From positions 1 through 64,000 of the forward strand of contig NZ_JACJHY010000033.1 of NCBI RefSeq assembly GCF_014138625.1: a DNA stretch of 64,000 nucleotides, given 5' to 3'. Position numbers and translations under genes: made by a program. Under the pieces are notes generated by a model. The model was not told where the DNA came from and ran no database searches. It worked only from the letters and a program-made list of their open reading frames with translations. This DNA is from Aminobacter ciceronei (GTDB taxonomy: Bacteria; Pseudomonadota; Alphaproteobacteria; Rhizobiales; Rhizobiaceae). Shown piece after piece: positions 57,533-64,000 of the stretch (positions within the stretch are counted from its first letter, which is position 1; every line of letters starts with the position of its first letter).

Positions 57533-58230
57533 GCGCCGCACCGCCCGAGGCGGAAGCCCATGCCATGGACGGTCTCGATCGCGTTGGAGCAACCCACTGT
57601 TGCGAACTTCGCGCGGATGTTGCGGATGTGGCTGTCGACCGTTCGCTCCGAGACGTGGATGTTGGCGGCGTGGCTGGCATCGATCAGCTGACTGCGGTTG
57701 AGGACATGCATCGGTTTCGTCATCAGCGCCTTGACGATGGTAAATTCGGTCGCGGTGAGGTCGATGTCTCGGTCATCGTAATTCACCGCGCGCCGCAAAG
57801 GATCGAGCACAATCAGGCCGTGACTGAGGCTTGCCGAGACGAGTTCCGCCGGAGCCGGCCGTGCGCGGCGAAGGATGACGTTGACGCGCGCCACCAGCTC
57901 TCGCGGGCTGAACGGCTTGGTGACATAGTCGTCGCCGCCCATCTCAAGCCCGAGGATGCGGTCGATTTCCTCGTCGCGGGCAGACAGGAACAACACGGGC
58001 ACGTCGGAGGTTCGCCGAAGCCTGCGGCACAGTTCCAGCCCGTCCATCTCGGGCATGCCGACATCGAGCACAACCAGGTCGGGCATGCGGCGCTCTATGC
58101 GCGCCAGCGCTGCCATACCGTCGCCGACCGGCTCGGTCTCCATGCCGGCCTTGTCGAGGGCAAAGCAGATCACGTCGCGTATATGAGGGTCGTCGTCGAC
58201 GACGAGGATATGGCGCGGCATCGTCGTCAC
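57529..58230 (-). CDS. OmpR-family response regulator
   Basis: This 233-residue regulator has a receiver domain with phospho-Asp56 (LVVLDVGMPEMDG), the acidic triad at 12-14 and Lys in TKPFSP, then an OmpR winged helix with LTATEFTIVKALM and SERTVDSHIRNIRAKF. The HTH hairpin ends GMGFRLG. Its start overlaps the DUF4173 stop (ATGA) and its stop overlaps the kinase start, so all three are one coupled operon. The E. coli CreB sequence is similar in layout, but orthology is not established. Confidence 0.9.
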   Translation of the reverse strand: MTTMPRHILVVDDDPHIRDVICFALDKAGMETEPVGDGMAALARIERRMPDLVVLDVGMPEMDGLELCRRLRRTSDVPVLFLSARDEEIDRILGLEMGGDDYVTKPFSPRELVARVNVILRRARPAPAELVSASLSHGLIVLDPLRRAVNYDDRDIDLTATEFTIVKALMTKPMHVLNRSQLIDASHAANIHVSERTVDSHIRNIRAKFATVGCSNAIETVHGMGFRLGRCGA

Positions 58231-59738
58231 TGCGGCTCTGTGCCGGAAGGCAAAGGCGAAGGCCGGTCGAGATACGCTGCCAGCCGGAAGTTCCGAAAAC
58301 TCCAGGCACGCCAGTTCTGCAACTGCTCGCGAAACCGATCCGCCTCATAGTGGCGCGAGACGAGGCTTGTGCGCGCGACCGCGCCGGTATCACCCATGCG
58401 GTTCAGCACCATGTCGATTGCCGGGATGGCCTGGGGTCCAAGCGAGCGCAGATAATACCAGTCCAATTCCGATCCTCCATCCATCGCGCGGCTGTGGCTG
58501 ACATTGTAGTGGGCGATGATTGCGGCGAAGTTGATGAAGCAACTGACGTAGAGAACTGCAGAAAGCGTCAGCATGTTGGCACCGAAAAGCCATTCGTTCG
58601 ACTTGTCGAGAGCGATGCGGGACATGATCAGGACGATGCCGATAGCGACCAGTCCCATCCAGACGAAGGCGGCAACGCGCCAGTAGGTCAGTGAATATGC
58701 GTCGATGTAGAGGTCGAGCCGCAGGATGGACGAGATGACCAGGACAAAGTTCTGCGCCGACCAGAGATAGACCAGGGCGCGGACGCGGCGATCGGCCGAG
58801 GTCGTGCTGCCCGGCCTCAGTGCGAGCAGCACGAAAATCGCCGCCAAGAGTGCCGTGACGATGAGGGCGTAGGCACCGCGATGGGCATAGGCGGCATAGG
58901 TGAGCCCAGCGGGCAATGCCACGCCGCCCCAGAGATAAGCGCCGTCGAGGACGGTCTGCAGCGCGAAGATAAGGTTGAACACGACAAGCGCGCGCAGGAT
59001 CGCCGCCTTGCCGAAGAGCGACTGGTGCAGTCCGGCGGGCGGTTCCAAGTTTGCCTGTGCTTCGGCGATCGGCCGCGGTGCGAAGAGGCGCCATTTGGGT
59101 AGCCAACGCGGTAATCTTGGCCTGAGGAAGCTCCAGACGCTGCCAGCCACGACGAGCCAGAAGGCAATCCGCCAGACGTCAAGAAGGTTGAATATGGCCC
59201 GGATGTCGATCAGCGACATCCAGTAGCCGATGACGGGATTGGCGATGCCGAACAACGCGACGAACACCATGCCCAGAGCGACAGCCAGCGTCCAAGCGGT
59301 AAGGCTGCCAAGGCGCCAGATCTTGCGGCGTCCGGCCAGTTTCCGTAGCCGCGCGATGTCGAATGGCAGCCGGCCGGGGATTGTCAGGATAAAGCCGGCG
59401 ATGCGCTTGAGGCAGTTTACCGGGCCGGATCGCAGGCGGGCCGAGACCGACAGAGCGAAGGCCGCCAGGCAAAGGGTCGCGACCGTCACCGAAAGCAGGC
59501 TGACATTTTCGGCGAGCGGGGCGAGAGCGAGCGCGGCGAGCACAATTTTGAGCGCGAGCGGGCGGGGACGGGGTCCCCGAGAATGAAATGCGATCATTGC
59601 ACCAGCAGCCAGTGCGGCGAAGATGAAAAGCGAAATGTCCAGCGGCTGCCGGAACAGCAGAAAATCGGCTGCAAGGGTCAGCAGCAATGCGGCGCCAACC
59701 TTGGCGGAGATGGTGGACGGGGCATGGCGGAAGTTCAT
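58227..59738 (-). CDS. DUF4173 (DUF4153-related) polytopic membrane protein
   Basis: This 503-residue protein has about 11-13 hydrophobic helices. It fits the DUF4173 family: FNLIFALQTVLDGAYLWGGVALPAG and ALVYLWSAQNFVLVISSILRLDLYIDAYSLTYWRVAAFVWMGLV are typical stretches. A C-terminal soluble part with YYLRSLGPQAIPAIDMVL and FRNFRLAAYLDR follows. Function unknown. It is the first gene of an overlapping operon with a response regulator and a kinase without a sensor loop. I infer it modulates or feeds the kinase, comparable in layout to membrane protein CreD with CreBC. Confidence 0.85.
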   Translation of the reverse strand: MNFRHAPSTISAKVGAALLLTLAADFLLFRQPLDISLFIFAALAAGAMIAFHSRGPRPRPLALKIVLAALALAPLAENVSLLSVTVATLCLAAFALSVSARLRSGPVNCLKRIAGFILTIPGRLPFDIARLRKLAGRRKIWRLGSLTAWTLAVALGMVFVALFGIANPVIGYWMSLIDIRAIFNLLDVWRIAFWLVVAGSVWSFLRPRLPRWLPKWRLFAPRPIAEAQANLEPPAGLHQSLFGKAAILRALVVFNLIFALQTVLDGAYLWGGVALPAGLTYAAYAHRGAYALIVTALLAAIFVLLALRPGSTTSADRRVRALVYLWSAQNFVLVISSILRLDLYIDAYSLTYWRVAAFVWMGLVAIGIVLIMSRIALDKSNEWLFGANMLTLSAVLYVSCFINFAAIIAHYNVSHSRAMDGGSELDWYYLRSLGPQAIPAIDMVLNRMGDTGAVARTSLVSRHYEADRFREQLQNWRAWSFRNFRLAAYLDRPSPLPSGTEPQ

Positions 59739-60133
59739 GCCCTACGCTCCAGCTTGCGGGGGAGTCCTGCTGGGCTGCAATATGTGCCAGGGAAGGGCGT
59801 GATCGCCTGAGGTGGCGCTGGATCGACCAGCCACCATGCTTCAGTGAGCAGCCGTTTGGGCAGCTGGCGGGGCGTGCGGTGCGTGGGGCTCGATGTCGTT
59901 TGCATATGACATCAATGCCGTTGCAGCGGGTGGGTATGGTGGCTGGAACGAGGAGATATTCAGGAGTTTCGTGCAGATTTCGTGCAGAGGGTTGAAGGTC
60001 GACCTGGCAAGTGAATCAGCTGCGGCCGCCTGTTGCGGGAGCGATACCAATGGGTCAAACCCGGCGACTGCCTGCCAAGCCCTGGATCACGGCGTCCGGT
60101 GGGAAAGGGCGTGGGCCGGCGGTGCGCGGTGCA
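59739..60133. other. intergenic region with an 11-bp tandem repeat
   Basis: This 395-base region has no convincing gene. TTTCGTGCAGA occurs twice head to tail (59967-59988). Open frames on both strands here are short and have no ribosome binding site, and a 23-residue frame (MSYANDIEP...) on the minus strand is not supported. It must hold the promoter of the DUF4173 operon. Confidence 0.5.
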
Positions 60134-61297
60134 TTAACGCGTCTTTCGGTGAAATGGCCAGAGCAGTTGGCGCCCGAACTCTTCCGGTATGGGGTCGTTA
60201 TGGATGCCGACATTTTCGGGCCAGGCATCGGCCGGCAGATAGAATGTACCAAAAAGCCTGTCGATCCAGGGGAAATGCACGGCGAAATTCTTGTCGATCG
60301 GCCTGACCGCGTGGTGCCAATGGTGAAAACGGGGTGTGACCAGCAACTGTTCCAGCCAGCCGAGCCGTATGCGCATGTTGACGTGGTTGAAGGTGGCTTG
60401 TGCTGCCACGATGGCCAGCCAGATGTAGAGGGCGGCTTCGGAAAAGCCGAACAGGAGCACGGGCACCAGAATGAGTGCCCGTGTGACGACGATATCGACC
60501 ACATGCAGCCTGGAACCCGCCAGCCAGTCCATCGCGCGCGAGGAATGATGGATGGCATGAAACGGCCAGGCGAAACCTATACGGTGAAAGCTGCGATGTA
60601 CCCAGTACTGCGTCAGGTCGGCAACGAGCATGATCAGCAGGACTTGCGCAATGAGTGGCATGCTCTTGACCTGGGCACTCATGGTATCGGCCTGCCAGGC
60701 TTGGGAGACAATCGTCGCAGGTAACAGTGTGAAGAAGGTCAAAAGCTCGACCAGTACGTGACTGACGATGAAATAGAGCCCGTCGGTCGTCCAGCCGGCA
60801 CGGAACGTTCCATGCTCGGGACGCAGCGGAAACAGGCGCTCCAACGGCACGAAGACGAGTGACAACAACACGACATTGAGGACCAGCCAGTCCAAGCCGA
60901 CATGAATCGGCGCGTCGCCGTCGTAATCGACATTGACGCCGGTGCCACCCAGAATGATGGCCAGCGTGGCAAAACCGATACCGGCAAGGCCCAGCTTCTT
61001 CGACGGCCTGAGCAGGATGTTCAGAGCGGAGAAGAAGAAACCGGCAATGATAGCGAGTACGAGCAGCCCGCGCATGAACTCGACCGGATAGGAGCTGCGC
61101 AGTTCGGACGTGGTCAACCATTCCGGAAACCGGAACACCAGGACCGCACAGAAACTTCCGAGGGACAACAAAAGCCCCAACAGACCGGAAAACCAGCCGG
61201 ATCCGAAACCTTGTGGTCCATGATCACCGAGCATGCGTTCGAACCAGCGGTCAAGCGCCGTGTGGCGGGACGTTGGCTCTGGCGCCGGGTCTGTCAA
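60134..61297 (-). CDS. sterol desaturase/fatty acid hydroxylase family protein
   Basis: This 387-residue membrane di-iron enzyme has about 8 helices and the three histidine boxes: HRSFH, HAIHHSS, and HVNM...FHHWHH at the C-terminal part. The family hydroxylates lipids, carotenoids or sterols using O2. The substrate here is unknown; the length and the HAIHHSSRAMDWLAGSR motif place it with the bacterial sterol desaturase group. It is in the same direction as the DUF4173 operon, but 395 bases apart. It ends close after uvrD (six bases between its start and the helicase stop), so it could be cotranscribed with it. Confidence 0.86.
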   Translation of the reverse strand: MTDPAPEPTSRHTALDRWFERMLGDHGPQGFGSGWFSGLLGLLLSLGSFCAVLVFRFPEWLTTSELRSSYPVEFMRGLLVLAIIAGFFFSALNILLRPSKKLGLAGIGFATLAIILGGTGVNVDYDGDAPIHVGLDWLVLNVVLLSLVFVPLERLFPLRPEHGTFRAGWTTDGLYFIVSHVLVELLTFFTLLPATIVSQAWQADTMSAQVKSMPLIAQVLLIMLVADLTQYWVHRSFHRIGFAWPFHAIHHSSRAMDWLAGSRLHVVDIVVTRALILVPVLLFGFSEAALYIWLAIVAAQATFNHVNMRIRLGWLEQLLVTPRFHHWHHAVRPIDKNFAVHFPWIDRLFGTFYLPADAWPENVGIHNDPIPEEFGRQLLWPFHRKTR

Positions 61298-61303
61298 ATG
61301 CCC

Positions 61304-63802
61304 TCACACTGGGTTCACGAACCCGTCCAGTACCTTCTTCTGGCCGGCCTTGTCGAAGTCGATGGTGAGCTTGTTGCCATCGATGTTGGCGATGTTGCCG
61401 TTGCCAAATTTCTGGTGGAAGACGCGGTCGCCGACCTCGAAGCGCGAGGGCTCCGTCGCGACCGACTTGGCGACCAGTTCGCCGTCGATTGTGCGGCCCT
61501 TGACCGAGCCGCGGCCGGCGCCGAAGCCGGAATCGGTCTCGCCATAGCCTATGCGTTCGACCGAATGACCGGAGCGGGAACCCCAGTTGCGGTCGGTGGC
61601 TTCGGTGCGGTTCTGCTGGGCACGCTGCCAGCCCGGCGTGGCGTAGGTGTTGGAGAAGGACTTTTCACCGACGCTGTCGAAACGCGAGGCACCGTAGGGG
61701 TTCTGGCGGCCGCCGCCATAGCCGCCATAGGAATTGCCGGCATCAGCCACTTCGACATGCGCCTCGGGCAGTTCGTCGAGGAAGCGCGAGGGAATCGTCG
61801 ACTGCCACAAGCCATGGATGCGGCGGTTGGAGACGAACCACAGATGCAGGTTCTTCTTGGCGCGGGTCAGGCCGACATAGGCGAGGCGGCGTTCCTCCTC
61901 GAGACCCGAGCGGCCGCCTTCGTCGAGGGCACGCTGGTGCGGGAACAGGCCTTCCTCCCAGCCGGGCAGGAAGACGGTCTCGAATTCGAGGCCCTTGGCC
62001 GAATGCAGCGTCATGATCGAGACGGCGTCGAGCTGCTCGTCCTGCTCGGCGTCCATGACAAGGGCGACATGTTCAAGGAAGGAACGCAGCGACTCATATT
62101 CCTCCATGGAGCGGATCAGCTCCTTGAGGTTTTCAAGTCGGCCCGGCGCTTCGGCCGAGCGGTCGTTCTTCCACATATCGGTATAGCCGCTCTCTTCGAG
62201 AATGATCTCGGCGAGCTCAGTATGCGGGGTGTTGTCGAGCGCCTTCTGCCAGCGCTCGAAATTGGCCGCGACTTCGCGCAGGGCGGCGCGAGGCTTGGGC
62301 TTGAGTTCGTCGCTCTCGGCGAGCTGGGCGGCTGCCTGCAGCATCGGCACGCCAAGGGCGCGCGCGGTATCGTGGACCTGGCGGATGGCGGCTTCGCCGA
62401 GGCCGCGCTTGGGCACGTTGACGATGCGCTCGAAGGCGAGATCGTCGGCACCCTGGGCGACGACGCGGAAATAGGCCATGGCGTCTCGGATTTCCTGGCG
62501 CTCGTAGAAGCGCGGGCCGCCGATGACGCGGTAGTTGAGGCCAAGCGTGACGAAGCGGTCTTCGAACTCGCGCATCTGGAACGAGGCGCGCACCAGGATC
62601 GCCATGTCGTTGAGATTGTGTTTCTGGCGCTGCAGCTGTTCGATGGTCTCACCGACGGCGCGGGCTTCCTCCTCGGAATCCCAGGCGGCATGGACATTGA
62701 CCTTGCCGTCTTCGGGATCGTTGCGATCGGTGAACAGCGTCTTGCCGAAACGGCCCTCATTGTGGGCGATGAGGTGGGCGGCGGCACCCAGTATGTGCGC
62801 GGTCGAGCGGTAGTTGCGCTCGAGCCGGATGACGACGGCACCGGGGAAATCCTTGTCGAAGCGCAGGATGTTGTCGACCTCGGCGCCGCGCCAGCCATAG
62901 ATCGACTGGTCGTCGTCGCCGACGCAGCAGACATTCTTCTGCCCCGGACCACCCGTTTCCTGGGCCAGGAGCCGCAGCCACATATATTGCGCGGTGTTGG
63001 TGTCCTGGTACTCGTCGACCAGAATGTATTTGAAGCGCTTGTGGTATTCCTTGAGCACGTCAGGGTAGGCGCGGAAGATGCGGATCGGATGACACAACAG
63101 GTCGCCGAAGTCGCAGGCGTTCAGCGTCTGCAGCCGGTCCTGATAGGCCTTGTAGAGCTCGCGGCCCTTGCCGTTGGCAAAGGAGCGGGCGTCGCCCTCG
63201 GGGATCTCGGCTGGACCGAGGCCCTTGTTCTTCCAGCCGTCGATCATCATGGCGAACTGGCGCGCCGGCCAGCGCTTGTCGTCGAGGCCCTCGGCCTGGA
63301 TCAACTGCTTGATCAGGCGGATGACGTCGTCGGTGTCGAGGATGGTGAAGTCGGAGCGCAGCCCTGCCAGTTCGGCATGGCGACGCAGCATCTTGACGCC
63401 GATCGAATGGAAGGTGCCGAGCCACGGCATGCCCTCGACCGCTTCGCCGACAAGGTGGCCGATGCGCTGCTTCATCTCGCGCGCCGCCTTGTTGGTAAAG
63501 GTGACGGCGAGGATCTGGCTGGGGTAGGCGCGGCCCTGGCTGAGGATATGGGCGATGCGGGTGGTGAGCACACGCGTCTTGCCGGTGCCGGCGCCGGCGA
63601 GCACCAGAACCGGGCCTTCGGTGGTCTCGACAGCCTGGCGCTGCTCGGGGTTCAGGCCGTTGAGGTAATCGGGCGCTGACGGCGCCTGGCGCGCGGCCAT
63701 GGCGCGCGCAGCGATACCGCTGGGCGCAGGCGTGCTGGCGGCCCGGGGCGGCATCCCGCCGGGCTCGTCGAAAAAGGGCATGTCGTCCGGAAAGTCTGAC
63801 AT
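61304..63802 (-). CDS. UvrD/PcrA-type ATP-dependent DNA helicase
   Basis: This superfamily 1A helicase of about 832 residues unwinds DNA in nucleotide-excision and mismatch repair. Motifs: Walker A AGTGKT at 71-76, FTNKAAREM, DEYQDTNTAQY, GDDDQSIYGWRGA, then later TLHSAKGLEFETVFLPG and VGLTRAKK. The acidic/Pro-rich N-terminal 45 residues are typical for rhizobial PcrA. ATG 63802 is chosen; upstream sequence in frame looks non-coding. The C-terminal part ends with VGDRVFHQKFGNGNIANI, a Tudor-like domain found in PcrA that binds RNA polymerase. A long antisense open frame across it is a GC-rich shadow. Confidence 0.94.
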   Translation of the reverse strand: MSDFPDDMPFFDEPGGMPPRAASTPAPSGIAARAMAARQAPSAPDYLNGLNPEQRQAVETTEGPVLVLAGAGTGKTRVLTTRIAHILSQGRAYPSQILAVTFTNKAAREMKQRIGHLVGEAVEGMPWLGTFHSIGVKMLRRHAELAGLRSDFTILDTDDVIRLIKQLIQAEGLDDKRWPARQFAMMIDGWKNKGLGPAEIPEGDARSFANGKGRELYKAYQDRLQTLNACDFGDLLCHPIRIFRAYPDVLKEYHKRFKYILVDEYQDTNTAQYMWLRLLAQETGGPGQKNVCCVGDDDQSIYGWRGAEVDNILRFDKDFPGAVVIRLERNYRSTAHILGAAAHLIAHNEGRFGKTLFTDRNDPEDGKVNVHAAWDSEEEARAVGETIEQLQRQKHNLNDMAILVRASFQMREFEDRFVTLGLNYRVIGGPRFYERQEIRDAMAYFRVVAQGADDLAFERIVNVPKRGLGEAAIRQVHDTARALGVPMLQAAAQLAESDELKPKPRAALREVAANFERWQKALDNTPHTELAEIILEESGYTDMWKNDRSAEAPGRLENLKELIRSMEEYESLRSFLEHVALVMDAEQDEQLDAVSIMTLHSAKGLEFETVFLPGWEEGLFPHQRALDEGGRSGLEEERRLAYVGLTRAKKNLHLWFVSNRRIHGLWQSTIPSRFLDELPEAHVEVADAGNSYGGYGGGRQNPYGASRFDSVGEKSFSNTYATPGWQRAQQNRTEATDRNWGSRSGHSVERIGYGETDSGFGAGRGSVKGRTIDGELVAKSVATEPSRFEVGDRVFHQKFGNGNIANIDGNKLTIDFDKAGQKKVLDGFVNPV

Positions 63803-63885
63803 TTGCCCCGAATGTAGTGATTCGGGGCGGAAAGGCCAGAAGTGTCTCTGTTTTGTTCTGGTTTTGCCGGGAAAAGCGAGCGGTG

Positions 63886-63914
63886 TTGACCCTGCCGCAG
63901 GCGCTTTGCTAGCG
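63886..63914 (+). promoter_or_regulatory. candidate promoter of a gene right of the window
   Basis: TTGACC (63886-63891) and CTAGCG (63909-63914) are 17 bases apart on the plus strand. The gene it would serve is beyond the window end. Confidence 0.35.
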
Positions 63915-64000
63915 TGGCTGACGGCTTGATGTGGCCGGCAGTCCGCGCCCTCCGGGGGTATGGCGAACACATCGGACGCTTCCGTCACCTGATCCCATGG

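Noticed and set aside
59841-60050. A short minus-strand frame (MSYANDIEP...)
   Set aside because: No ribosome binding site, odd composition, no sign of conservation visible.
60902-63679. A 925-residue antisense open frame opposite the helicase gene
   Set aside because: It has no recognisable domain and mirrors the helicase coding sequence; a typical high-GC shadow.

Overview
The window is a high-GC chromosomal segment from an alphaproteobacterium of the order Hyphomicrobiales (Rhizobiales), most like the Mesorhizobium/Aminobacter/Phyllobacteriaceae group. The evidence is the gene order of the division and cell wall (dcw) cluster, an ArsR-methyltransferase fusion in front of metF, a btaAB betaine-lipid operon, a CatB-like hexapeptide transferase and a long rhizobial-type FtsZ. 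That placement is inferred from gene content and protein character, not from a database search. I see no prophage, insertion sequence, CRISPR array or tRNA, and coding density is high throughout.

Layout. 0-8 kb: tam methyltransferase, a FabH-like ketosynthase, a MOSC protein, a fold-IV aminotransferase resembling (R)-amine transaminases, a minus-strand trmO-DUF2293-lrp operon, and a divergent ArsR-methyltransferase/metF operon behind a near-perfect 20-bp palindromic operator. A very short membrane-protein gene (28 codons) with its own promoter, ribosome binding site and terminator sits just after metF. 8-23 kb: two EamA permeases, an ornithine-decarboxylase-like enzyme, a remarkable concentration of peptidoglycan hydrolases (MltB-type, GH25 lipoprotein, AmpD-like amidase, SLT-type), a beta-lactamase-fold hydrolase, the btaAB operon behind a four-repeat Pho box, the RNase P RNA gene and a PLP trans-sulfuration-type enzyme.

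23-49 kb: the dcw cluster mraZ-rsmH-ftsL-ftsI-murE-murF-mraY-murD-ftsW-murG-murC-murB, a terminator, then ddl-ftsQ-ftsA-ftsZ, a second terminator, then lpxC, bamD, recN, ligA and a DnaQ-like exonuclease. Most dcw genes overlap their neighbours by 1-13 bases, indicating translational coupling. A TGGGN-type repeat array with exact 10-bp period overlies a plausible promoter upstream of mraZ, as expected for MraZ autoregulation. Together these genes make lipid II, build the septum, start lipid A synthesis and insert outer-membrane proteins.

49-64 kb: azlCD amino-acid exporter, a minus-strand operon (53-aa membrane protein, SCO copper chaperone, prmA, aminopeptidase P), a CreA-family periplasmic protein, a hexapeptide acetyltransferase, a small iron-permease-like protein with a possible EcfG promoter, a DUF1059 protein, an overlapping operon of a DUF4173 membrane protein, response regulator and histidine kinase with almost no periplasmic domain, a sterol-desaturase-family hydroxylase and a UvrD/PcrA helicase. 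The window is mainly ordinary core genome; the most notable points are regulatory sites and two small membrane-protein genes.
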